In this document: piece after piece, positions 25,818 through 33,287 of the stretch | Numbering within the stretch: the stretch's first letter is position 1 | Layout: the number at the start of each line of letters is the position of its first letter | From: Mariniflexile sp. AS56 | GTDB lineage: Bacteria; Bacteroidota; Bacteroidia; Flavobacteriales; Flavobacteriaceae | Direction: 5' to 3' | Assembly (NCBI RefSeq): GCF_030552475.1 | Contig: NZ_JAUPED010000011.1 | Span: 62,001-126,000, forward strand | DNA length: 64,000 bases | Notes under the pieces: generated by a model | What the model saw: the letters and a program-made list of their open reading frames with translations, nothing else | Told to the model about the DNA's origin: nothing | Databases searched by the model: none | Made by a program: the position numbers and the translations under genes

Positions 25818-25969
25818 GAGGTTTACGTTTGGTTTATTTGGGTGTGTTTCCAATAAGGGTGCCAAAATAGCGAAAGAATAGATTAAATACTAATAAATCC
25901 GTTTAAATGATTAAATATTGCTTTTTTAATAGGAATTGTATTCGGATTATCTCATTAATTTACGTTATA

Positions 25970-26516
25970 GTGAAGCAGGTAGGGCTGAAGTAATCTCATT
26001 GTTTTTGAGTTGAATATTCACTTTGGAATTGATTTGGTGAGATTGCTTCGTTCCTCGCAATGACGTTTCTTTTCATGGGATTGCTTCACTGCGTTCGCAA
26101 TGACGGTGGGTTTGATGATATTGCTTTGTTTCTTGTGATATTCTAAAGAAAAACGTCTAATTAAGCGTCATTACGAAGGAGGTAGGACTGAATTAATCTC
26201 ATTGTTTTTGAGTTGAATATTCACTTTCGAATTGATTTGATGAGATTGCTTCGTTCCTCGCAATGACGTTTCTTTTCATGAGATTGCTTCACTGCGTTCG
26301 CAATGACGGTAGGTTTGATGAGATTGCTTCGTTTCTTGTGATATTCTAAAGAAAAACATCTAATTAAGCGTCATTACGAAGGAGGCACGACTGAAGTAAT
26401 CTCATTGTTTTTGAGTTGAATATTCACTTTCGAATTAATTTCATGAGATTGCTTCGTTCCTCGCAATGACGTTTCTTTTCATGGGATTGCTTCACTGCGT
26501 TCGCAATGACGGTGGG
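25970..26516. repeat. Three-copy 203-bp tandem repeat built of inverted CATTGCGAG-type elements
   Basis: TAATCTCATTGTTTTTGAG begins at 25991, 26194 and 26397, so the period is exactly 203 bases; the last copy is incomplete. Each unit has TGAGATTGCTTCGTTCCTC, then CGCAATGACG, later TTCACTGCGTTCGCAATGACGG, and at its end CGTCATTACGAAGGAGG. The last element is the reverse complement type of the first, so each unit can fold into a large hairpin. Copies differ at a few bases. Similar REP-like elements are common in Bacteroidota. Confidence 0.85.
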
Positions 26517-26527
26517 ATTGAAATACA

Positions 26528-26561
26528 AAATCCTGCAAAGTATTGAAACCTTGCAGGATTT
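26528..26561 (-). terminator. Terminator of fahA
   Basis: AAATCCTGCAA and TTGCAGGATTT arms (11 bp) with a 12-base loop lie just beyond the fahA stop. On the minus strand the hairpin is followed by a T-rich tail. Confidence 0.7.
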
Positions 26562-26626
26562 AGAATCTCATTATATTTTAATTTTAAAAAATTAGCATGC
26601 TTGCTTTCGCTATGCCGATTTCTAAA

Positions 26627-27910
26627 TTATTTGCGTTTAAAAACAGGTAGTAACTTAGTAGAAACTTCACCAAAACCAATACGAGTGCCGTCTTTTTCAC
26701 AGAAACCACGCATTATAACCGTATCGTTGTCGTTTATAAAGCTGCGCTCGCTACCATCTTTCATTTTAATTGGTTTTTCACCTCTCCAAGACAATTCTAA
26801 CATCGAACCGTAAGAATCGGGTGTTGGTCCAGAAATGGTACCGCTTCCCATCATGTCACCAGAATTTATTGGACAACCATTTATAGTATGGTGTGCTAGT
26901 TGTTGCGCCATATTCCAGTACATATACTTGAAATTAGATTTGCTAACAACTGTTTCTTTAGCACCACTTGGACGAATGGAAACTTCTAAATTAATATCGT
27001 AACTCTTTTTACCTTTAAATTGAAGGTATTCTAATTGTGGTTTTAAAGGTTTTGGTCCTTCCACACGGTACGGCTCTAAAGCGTCAAGTGTTACAATCCA
27101 CGGTGAAATAGACGATGCAAAGCTTTTAGCTAAAAACGGTCCTAGTGGCACATATTCCCATTTTTGAATATCGCGTGCACTCCAATCATTTAATAATACC
27201 AATCCAAAAATGTATTCTTCTGCTTCTTTAATAGGGATAGGTTCACCCAAATCATTAGCATCGGTAGTAATAAAAGCCATTTCTAATTCAAAATCTACCA
27301 ATCTACTTGGGCCGAATACAGGTGCATCAGCGCCATTAGGAAGCGTTTGCCCCTGTGGTCTGTGAACAGGAATCCCTGAAGGAATGATAGATGAACTTCT
27401 ACCATGGTAACCAACAGGTATGTGTAACCAGTTTGGTAATAAGGCGTTGTCTGGATCTCTAAACATGGTGCCTACATTGGTAGCGTGCTCGATGCTTGAG
27501 TAAAAATCGGTGTAATCGCCAATTTGCACTGGTAATTGCATCTCAATTTCATCCAATCTAAAAAGAACAATCTCTTTATGGTGTTTGTTGTCTTTTAATG
27601 TTTTGTTGTTGCTGTCAAAAATATCAGCAATTCTATTCCTAACAGCACGCCATGTTTTACGGCCATCGGCAATAAAATCATTCAATGTGTCTTGAAGAAA
27701 GATATCATCCGTTAACGGAATACCTTCAAAATACCCTAATTGGTGTAACGCCCCCAAATCGATAGCGGTATCTCCAATTCTAGTACCAATAGTTACAATG
27801 TCATCGCGTGTTAAAAAGACCCCAAACGGAATGTTTTGTATTGGGAAATCTGAATTTTTATCGACGTGTAACCACGATTTTCTATCTGGATTGTTAGCTG
27901 TTAATGGCAT
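26627..27910 (-). CDS. fahA: Fumarylacetoacetase
   Basis: FahA does the last step of tyrosine breakdown, cleaving fumarylacetoacetate to fumarate and acetoacetate. The 427-residue protein has the FAH N-terminal domain (SWLHVDKNSDFPIQNIPFGVF), YTDFYSSIEHATNVGTMFR with the active-site His and calcium ligands, PVGYHGRSSSI, and the C-terminal core with DFELEMAFI, NDWSARDIQKWEYVPLGPFLAKSF and GDMMGSGTISG. Length is normal. It is monocistronic; other tyrosine genes are not in the window. Confidence 0.95.
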   Translation of the reverse strand: MPLTANNPDRKSWLHVDKNSDFPIQNIPFGVFLTRDDIVTIGTRIGDTAIDLGALHQLGYFEGIPLTDDIFLQDTLNDFIADGRKTWRAVRNRIADIFDSNNKTLKDNKHHKEIVLFRLDEIEMQLPVQIGDYTDFYSSIEHATNVGTMFRDPDNALLPNWLHIPVGYHGRSSSIIPSGIPVHRPQGQTLPNGADAPVFGPSRLVDFELEMAFITTDANDLGEPIPIKEAEEYIFGLVLLNDWSARDIQKWEYVPLGPFLAKSFASSISPWIVTLDALEPYRVEGPKPLKPQLEYLQFKGKKSYDINLEVSIRPSGAKETVVSKSNFKYMYWNMAQQLAHHTINGCPINSGDMMGSGTISGPTPDSYGSMLELSWRGEKPIKMKDGSERSFINDNDTVIMRGFCEKDGTRIGFGEVSTKLLPVFKRK

Positions 27911-27937
27911 AACTTTAAAGTTTAATGTTTATTGAAT

Positions 27938-27951
27938 TATATTCAAACGTA
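27938..27951 (-). promoter_or_regulatory. Possible promoter box of fahA
   Basis: TACGTTTG (27944-27951, minus strand) fits the TAnnTTTG -7 box, 34 bases before the start codon. No good -33 TTG was found, so the call is tentative. Confidence 0.35.
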
Positions 27952-28048
27952 CACATTTTTTTCATTTTAATGGAATAAAATGCATAAAAATTAGGTTTCT
28001 TTTAACCGTTAATAAAACAGTTGAAAACTTACAAGTAAATATATGTTT

Positions 28049-28089
28049 TTTGGTGTATTTAACTAATCTATTTGTTATTTTTGCCGAAT
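28049..28089 (+). promoter_or_regulatory. Bacteroidota-type promoter of glyA
   Basis: TATTTTTG at 28076-28083 fits TAnnTTTG and TTTG at 28049-28052 fits the -33 element with a 23-base spacer, slightly long. The start would fall near 28089, a leader of about 22 bases. Confidence 0.45.
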
Positions 28090-28110
28090 ATTTAACAAGA
28101 AATTAATTTT

Positions 28111-29382
28111 ATGCAACGCGACGAACAAATTTTTGAACTAATTGAAGCTGAAAAAGAACGCCAACTTAATGGTATAGAACTTATTGCATCAGAGAATTTT
28201 GTAAGCCCACAAGTAATGGAAGCTGCAGGCTCTGTATTAACCAATAAATATGCTGAAGGTTACCCAGGTAAACGCTACTACGGTGGTTGTGAGGTGGTTG
28301 ATGAAGTAGAACAAATAGCGATCGATAGAGCAAAGGCTTTGTTTGGTGCTGTGTACGTTAACGTACAACCACACTCTGGAAGTCAAGCAAACACAGCGGT
28401 TTATCACGCATGTTTAAACCCTGGAGATAAAATTTTAGGATTCGATTTATCACATGGTGGCCATTTAACACACGGTTCTCCAGTAAACTTTTCTGGAAAA
28501 TTATACGATCCTGTATTTTACGGTGTAGAGCAGGAAACAGGCGTTTTAAATTATGATAAAATTCAAGAAATTGCTACTAAAGAGAACCCGAAATTAATAA
28601 TTGCTGGTGCATCTGCATATTCTCGTGATATCGATTTTGAACGTTTTAGAGTGATTGCTGATAGTGTTGGTGCTATTTTAATGGCCGATATTTCACATCC
28701 AGCAGGATTAATAGCAAAAGGTATTTTAAACGACCCAATGCCACATTGCCACATTGTAACTACAACAACTCACAAGACTTTAAGAGGTCCAAGAGGGGGT
28801 ATGATTATGATGGGACAAGATTTCGAGAACCCATTCGGAATTACTTTAAAAGATGGTAGTTTACGTAAAATGTCTTCTTTATTGGATTCGGCGGTATTCC
28901 CTGGAAACCAAGGTGGACCATTAGAGCACATTATTGCTGCTAAAGCGATTGCTTTTGGTGAAGCTTTAACTGATGATTTTTTACATTACCAATTACAAGT
29001 AAAAGCAAATGCTGCTACTATGGCAAAAGCGTTGGTAGAGAAAGAATACAATATCATTTCTGATGGTACCGATAACCACTGTATGTTAATTGATTTACGT
29101 AACAAAGATATATCTGGTAAAGAAGCTGAAAATGCCTTGGTAAAAGCAGATATTACTGTAAATAAAAATATGGTGCCTTTCGATACACGTTCTCCTTTCG
29201 TAACATCTGGTATTCGTGTTGGTACTGCTGCAGTAACAACTAGAGGTTTGAAAGATGATGACATGATTGCAATTGTTGACTTAATTGATGAAGTTATTAC
29301 GAATCATGAAAATGAAGACGTTTTAGCGGCTGTTAAAGTTAAAGTAAATGCAATGATGGCTGGACGTCCATTATTTGTATAG
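28111..29382 (+). CDS. glyA: Serine hydroxymethyltransferase
   Basis: GlyA converts serine and tetrahydrofolate to glycine and methylene-tetrahydrofolate using PLP. The 423-residue protein has [37 protein letters not shown] at the start, [19 protein letters not shown], and the PLP lysine, Lys222, in [27 protein letters not shown] is near the C-terminus. Every family motif is intact. Confidence 0.98.
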   Translation: MQRDEQIFELIEAEKERQLNGIELIASENFVSPQVMEAAGSVLTNKYAEGYPGKRYYGGCEVVDEVEQIAIDRAKALFGAVYVNVQPHSGSQANTAVYHACLNPGDKILGFDLSHGGHLTHGSPVNFSGKLYDPVFYGVEQETGVLNYDKIQEIATKENPKLIIAGASAYSRDIDFERFRVIADSVGAILMADISHPAGLIAKGILNDPMPHCHIVTTTTHKTLRGPRGGMIMMGQDFENPFGITLKDGSLRKMSSLLDSAVFPGNQGGPLEHIIAAKAIAFGEALTDDFLHYQLQVKANAATMAKALVEKEYNIISDGTDNHCMLIDLRNKDISGKEAENALVKADITVNKNMVPFDTRSPFVTSGIRVGTAAVTTRGLKDDDMIAIVDLIDEVITNHENEDVLAAVKVKVNAMMAGRPLFV

Positions 29383-29438
29383 TCACATAGTAAATAAGAG
29401 CTCTCAGATTTTTAAAATGAGAGAGCTCTCTATATAAT

Positions 29439-29467
29439 AAAAAATCCTGCTTTATGCAGGATTTTTT
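29439..29467 (+). terminator. Intrinsic terminator after glyA
   Basis: AAAAAATCCTGC and GCAGGATTTTTT are perfect 12-bp arms around TTTAT. A weaker inverted repeat, AGAGCTCTC/GAGAGAGCTCT, lies just before it at about 29397-29429. Confidence 0.85.
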
Positions 29468-29585
29468 GTTTTTGGGATCTATGCATCATGGATCTCGTAA
29501 TAATCAGATGTCAGGACTGTGTGATCAAATAGTTTAATGATTCTGTTTATTTAATGAACTAAAAAACAGGTTAATTCGTTCTTTT

Positions 29586-30800
29586 CTACATTATGGAATA
29601 ACCGACTATAAAAGACAAGGTTTTATAATCTGTTTTCAAAAAACCGTACTGTTCTAAGACCTCTCTACTCGTTTGGTATCTTATTTCAAAACTATAGGTG
29701 TCGTTGTGTTTATAACCTAGCCCCATGGCTAAGTTGTTTCTTGAATCTAATTTTAATGAGTTTATAGTGGAACCATCTTTTCTGGTAAATTCAATGGTAG
29801 ATCCTAAAGTTAAATCGGTTACTATAGAAGCGTTTATGAAAATTTTTGAGTTGGGGTTGATAAAAAAATAATGCCTTAAGCTAATAGGAATTTCAATGGA
29901 GTTATAATCGACTTCTTCTGTAAGTTCGCCACCAAAAACGTTGTTTGATTCCGTTGTGTTTTTGTATTTAAAATATTGAAAGGTCGGTTCAATTAAAATA
30001 CTCCATTTACCCTTTTTAAAAGGTAAAATAAATTCAGATTCCACTCCAAACCCAAGTCCAATTTTGGTGCCGTAATCCATTTCTTGAGAGTTCTCCATCA
30101 TGGTTAACGACGAACTATTTATGCGTGGACGAAGTGTTAAGTTGAAAAAATCTCTTTTCTCTTTTTGTTTAAAATTCGAGAATTCTGTTTTATGACAAGT
30201 GCTGTATAGCGTGAAAAATTTAATTAAATCTTTTTTAGTATAATCGACGGTTTTAACTCGGTTGATGCTGATACTTGGGCATTTCAAATCATTCCATAAT
30301 TGATTTCTAAAAGTTGTATTCTCAGCTACTTGATTTTCATGTGTTTTATAGCTTTTACGAACCAGTTGCTCAATATTGGAAGTAGAATTGGTGTAAAAAT
30401 AGCGTCTCAGGTTGCTGTCAATATATTCATATAAATTAGACTTTCCTTCAAGAAGTACCTTTAAAAAAATCACTTCTTCTTTAAAGATAGGGTTTTTGTC
30501 GTAATTCATATTACTAATAACATCACTAGATCGATCGATATTTACGGTACTTCTAACGTATTTTGAAATGTTATTAATACCAAATTCTTTAACCAATTTT
30601 ATGCTTTCTTTTTTAGATTCACTGTTTTCTTGAAGTCTATATTCAAATTCAGTAGGGTTGTTTCTCCAATCTAAATTTTTAATTTGACACTCTATAGTTT
30701 CGTTATTGTTGTTAATATAATAACCCTTTTCGAAAGTAATTTGAGCATAACAATTAATAAATGAAATGCTAAAAAGAAGAATAAGTAATTGGTTTTTCAT
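29586..30800 (-). CDS. Secreted protein with C-terminal outer-membrane beta-barrel (PorT-like)
   Basis: A 404-residue protein with a clear signal peptide (MKNQLLILLFSISFINCYAQ, cleaved after YAQ). Residues about 21-200 hold a domain often seen in flavobacteria (FEKGYYINNNNETIECQIKNLDW). The rest alternates polar and hydrophobic residues like an eight-stranded barrel (KIGLGFGVESEF, WSILIEPTFQYFKYKN, IEIPISLRHYFFI) and ends in IVGYSIM. Such proteins sit in the outer membrane; no function is known. Confidence 0.72.
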   Translation of the reverse strand: MKNQLLILLFSISFINCYAQITFEKGYYINNNNETIECQIKNLDWRNNPTEFEYRLQENSESKKESIKLVKEFGINNISKYVRSTVNIDRSSDVISNMNYDKNPIFKEEVIFLKVLLEGKSNLYEYIDSNLRRYFYTNSTSNIEQLVRKSYKTHENQVAENTTFRNQLWNDLKCPSISINRVKTVDYTKKDLIKFFTLYSTCHKTEFSNFKQKEKRDFFNLTLRPRINSSSLTMMENSQEMDYGTKIGLGFGVESEFILPFKKGKWSILIEPTFQYFKYKNTTESNNVFGGELTEEVDYNSIEIPISLRHYFFINPNSKIFINASIVTDLTLGSTIEFTRKDGSTINSLKLDSRNNLAMGLGYKHNDTYSFEIRYQTSREVLEQYGFLKTDYKTLSFIVGYSIM

Positions 30801-30915
30801 TTGGTAATAATTTGGTTTTTATTTAGTTATCGTCTATGGGCAGTAGGGATTGTTACTTTAAATTTTCGGATTTGCATCGACCTCTGATTTGTATTTATCC
30901 TTTTGTTTTATCCGT

Positions 30916-31242
30916 TTAATGTGAAACTACTTTTAGTCCGATAATTGAGATAATTAATGTAGTAATAAAAAATAGTCGCAAAAATGTGGCGGGTTCTTTA
31001 AAAACGAGAATTCCAACTAAAACGGTACCTACGGCTCCAATTCCTGTCCATACGGCATATGCCGTGCCTATAGGCAGTTGTTGCGTCACTTTTATAAGAA
31101 GAGACATGCTTATTACTAAACAGGCTAGGAAGCCTATATACCAATAAGTTGATTCAACTCCTGTTGATTCTTTTGCTTTTCCAAGACAAGCTGCAAAAGC
31201 TACTTCAAATAGTCCGGCAATTATTAATAATATCCAATTCAT
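30916..31242 (-). CDS. sugE: SMR-family exporter, Gdx/SugE type
   Basis: A 108-residue, four-span small multidrug resistance protein. WILLIIAGLFEVAFAACLGKAK carries the essential glutamate 13 in the first helix, and PIGTAYAVWTGIGAVGTVLVG is the signature helix. GTGIGAVGT and the K-A-K loop favour the Gdx/SugE guanidinium exporter branch over EmrE. I looked for a guanidine riboswitch upstream and found none. Confidence 0.88.
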   Translation of the reverse strand: MNWILLIIAGLFEVAFAACLGKAKESTGVESTYWYIGFLACLVISMSLLIKVTQQLPIGTAYAVWTGIGAVGTVLVGILVFKEPATFLRLFFITTLIISIIGLKVVSH

Positions 31243-31320
31243 TAGTTGTTAATTTCTTTTTGAGATGATTGTTGGTCTTCAGTCTTGGTCTGTAATTATA
31301 TGTTTCATTCTGAAATATGA

Positions 31321-31522
31321 CTACATGTTAAAATTAATTTTATACAGTATATTCGGTGTTTTATAGTCTAAAGATAAGTGTAATCTTATTTCGTTGAATA
31401 AATTAATTGTATTTTTTCTAGTGAACCATATTAGTAAAGGTTTGGTCTAGATAAAATTCACCTTTAAGAATATTATTAAGACTTTCTGCTATTGCATTTT
31501 CATTCACAAAATCAATAGGCAT
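31321..31522 (-). pseudogene. IS3-family transposase (OrfB) relic, frameshifted C-terminus
   Basis: On the minus strand one frame gives MPIDFVNENAIAESLNNIL and KGEFYLDQTF, then hits a TAG. A second frame goes on with NLFNEIRLHLSLDYKTPNIL, ending TAG 31321-31323. Together they are the last 65 residues of an IS3-type integrase core, including the catalytic glutamate region (ENAIAE) and the N-E-x-R-x-H-x-S-L signature. A frameshift separates them and the rest of the element is missing. Confidence 0.8.
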
Positions 31523-31707
31523 GAATTAAAGATAGTGCTGTCGGTAGTATTTTGTTTTTTAAGGATATAGAATTGTTTTTTGCGTTTTTGGAAAGTTATT
31601 ATTTCTCAACATTTTTATTGTTTTTTTAGAAAATTAAAACTTTTCTTTACAAATTTTGTGGATTTCATTTTTATCAGTCGAGTAAGCTATTTTAATAAAG
31701 AGATGCA

Positions 31708-31715
31708 TATCTTTG
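31708..31715 (+). promoter_or_regulatory. Possible -7 box before the beta-hydroxyacid dehydrogenase
   Basis: TATCTTTG fits TAnnTTTG exactly, 22 bases before the start codon at 31738. A -33 element was not found. Confidence 0.4.
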
Positions 31716-31737
31716 CATTAACAATATTCAATTAAAT

Positions 31738-32619
31738 ATGAAAAAACCTACTATCGGATTTATCGGACTTGGCCTTATGGGCGGAAACATGGTTGAAAAT
31801 CTACAAAAAAGAGGATTCGAATTAATAGTAATGGATCTTAATAAGGATGAAGTTGCAAGAGTTATCGCCCGCGGTAATGCTACTGAAGCTTCTACGCCAA
31901 AAGAATTAGCTGAAAAGAGCGATATCGTAATGTTCTGTCTTACAACTTCTGCAGTTGTTGAAAAGATAGTTTACGGTGAAGATGGTATCTTAGCTGGAAT
32001 TAAAGAAGGAGCTGTTTTGATTGATTTCGGAACTTCAATTCCTGCATCGACTATCAAAATAGGTAAGGACCTAGCTGAAAAGGGTGCTGGTATGATAGAT
32101 GCTCCACTAGGGCGCACACCTGCACATGCAAAAGACGGACTGCTAAACATTATGGCGGCTGGAGATGCGGAGACTTTCGCGAAAGTGAAACCGGTTCTTG
32201 ATGAACAGGGTGAAAATGTATTCTATCTAGGTGCTCTAGGTGCTGGACATACTACTAAACTGATTAATAATTTCATGGGTATGACAACTGTAGTTGCTAT
32301 GTCGCAAGCTTTCGCAGCAGCGAAATTAGCAGGTGTAGATACTCAGCAACTGTTTGATATCATGTCTTCTGGGCCTTCGAACTCTCCGTTTATGAAATTC
32401 TGTAAAAATTACGCTGTAGACAACGTAAGTGATTTAGGATTTTCTATAGCTAATGCTAACAAAGATTTAGGGTATTTTGTGCAAATGATGAATGATCTTG
32501 GTACAACATCTTTGATTGCTGAAGCTACTTCTACAAACCTTAAAGCAGCTGTTAGTGCTGATATGGGTAGTGGAAATGTTCCTGAAATTTTCGATTACTT
32601 CATGAAACTAGAGAAATAG
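31738..32619 (+). CDS. NAD(P)-dependent beta-hydroxyacid dehydrogenase, possibly sulfolactaldehyde reductase-like
   Basis: A 293-residue 6-phosphogluconate/3-hydroxyisobutyrate dehydrogenase family protein: Rossmann motif GFIGLGLMGGNMVENL at the start, then FGTSIPASTIK, the catalytic KLINNFMG helix, and ANKDLGYFVQMM. At the substrate loop it has DAPLGRTPAHAKDG rather than the SGG loop of most relatives; GRT here is shared with the sulfolactaldehyde reductase YihU, so a sulfonate or other strong acid substrate is possible. Leucine is mostly CTT/CTA/CTG, unlike the TTA-rich neighbours, and relics flank it, so it looks horizontally acquired. Confidence 0.85.
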   Translation: MKKPTIGFIGLGLMGGNMVENLQKRGFELIVMDLNKDEVARVIARGNATEASTPKELAEKSDIVMFCLTTSAVVEKIVYGEDGILAGIKEGAVLIDFGTSIPASTIKIGKDLAEKGAGMIDAPLGRTPAHAKDGLLNIMAAGDAETFAKVKPVLDEQGENVFYLGALGAGHTTKLINNFMGMTTVVAMSQAFAAAKLAGVDTQQLFDIMSSGPSNSPFMKFCKNYAVDNVSDLGFSIANANKDLGYFVQMMNDLGTTSLIAEATSTNLKAAVSADMGSGNVPEIFDYFMKLEK

Positions 32620-32699
32620 AAGTGTATTAATCTTTTTTAATACTAATTAATGCTTGTGAATTTAAGTTTCAATAAAATGACCTTTATTCACGACAAGTC

Positions 32700-32759
32700 A
32701 GTCTTTACGGTTGTGTATTCTAATCCATTCATGGGAGTAGGAGTAATACCGTAAAGACT
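32700..32759. repeat. 12-bp perfect inverted repeat with 36-base spacer
   Basis: AGTCTTTACGGT (32700-32711) and ACCGTAAAGACT (32748-32759) match perfectly. It may be a terminator-like hairpin of the dehydrogenase gene, without a T-run, or the remnant ends of a small element. Confidence 0.6.
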
Positions 32760-32955
32760 ATCTAGTTAATTTTTTATTAAGTTTATTGGCTCGAATTTCG
32801 TCTAAAATTTTTAGTTTGAAAATTTGTGAATACCGTCTGGTGACTTGATCCTTTTTGTAGATAATGTTTAAAATTAGGTAGTCTTTATTCAAGGCGGGGA
32901 AAACGGTATCATAACGTCCTTGTGTGTGGAAGTTTGCTCGTTTTCTAGATTTGGT
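32758..32955 (-). pseudogene. Decayed ORF with helix-turn-helix-like end, unidentified
   Basis: A 65-codon minus-strand frame, open between TAA 32956-32958 and TAG 32758-32760, has no start codon. It contains FHTQGRYDTVFPALNKDYL and ends with TRRYSQIFKLKILDEIRANK. The last part resembles the first helices of IS3-type OrfA transposase proteins, but the first part does not, so identity is open. It may be a gene fragment fused by deletion. Confidence 0.35.
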
Positions 32956-33012
32956 TTAGTTAACACTAGTGATTTTTTATTTTCAAGTCGTTTCCTAAAT
33001 ACCTACTACTTC

Positions 33013-33246
33013 TTACATTTTTAAATAGATACTTGTCAATATCTTTAGAGTATAAATATCCTCAAGTAGTATAATAGCATCTTTGATTCCATTATACTAT
33101 GTGTCAATTGTTTCGATTATTTCTATTCCCGTATGTTTTTTACACCCAGTAGAACAAGCTTTCGGTTGTTTTTGATGTTCTAAAAAACGTTTGTTCGAAT
33201 CAACAGCAATTCCTGTATAATATTATTCATCTTGAAGTTTTTTTAT
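33013..33246 (-). pseudogene. GIY-YIG nuclease relic with in-frame stops
   Basis: One minus-strand frame reads LQDE, stop, YYTGIAVDSNKRFLEHQKQ, then STGCKKHTGIEIIETIDT, stop, YNGIKDAIILLEDIYTLKI and ends TAA 33013-33015. YYxGI...KRFxEH is the GIY-YIG signature, and EDxYTLK fits one subgroup's C-terminus. Two in-frame stops and no good start mark it as dead. Confidence 0.65.
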
Positions 33247-33287
33247 TCACACCCCCAACAATAAACCAAGATACGATATTATGATTT

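Larger units (their letters stand above)
25866..26626. other. Intergenic region filled by a repeat array
   Basis: A 761-base non-coding stretch. About 540 bases are a three-copy tandem repeat (25970-26516). The rest is the fahA terminator and short unique edges. It lies between the starts/ends of two minus-strand genes. Confidence 0.75.
31243..31737. other. Intergenic region with IS3 relic
   Basis: The 495-base gap contains the decayed IS3 transposase end (31321-31522) and the promoter of the dehydrogenase gene at the right edge. Nothing else was recognised. Confidence 0.6.
32620..33287. other. Long intergenic region with decayed ORFs and an inverted repeat
   Basis: About 670 bases with a 12-bp inverted repeat (32700-32759), an unidentified minus-strand ORF relic (32758-32955) and a broken GIY-YIG gene (33013-33246). 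It reads like an old insertion hot spot. Confidence 0.6.

Noticed and set aside
25866-26626. CRISPR array
   Set aside because: The repeat unit is 203 bases with no unique spacers between copies; it is a plain tandem repeat.
30843-31300. Guanidine riboswitch upstream of the Gdx/SugE gene
   Set aside because: No paired ACGR-type hairpins or ykkC-like core seen in the leader.
33186-33210. TGTTCGAATCAAC, resembling a tRNA T-arm
   Set aside because: No acceptor stem or anticodon arm around it; it lies in the GIY-YIG relic.
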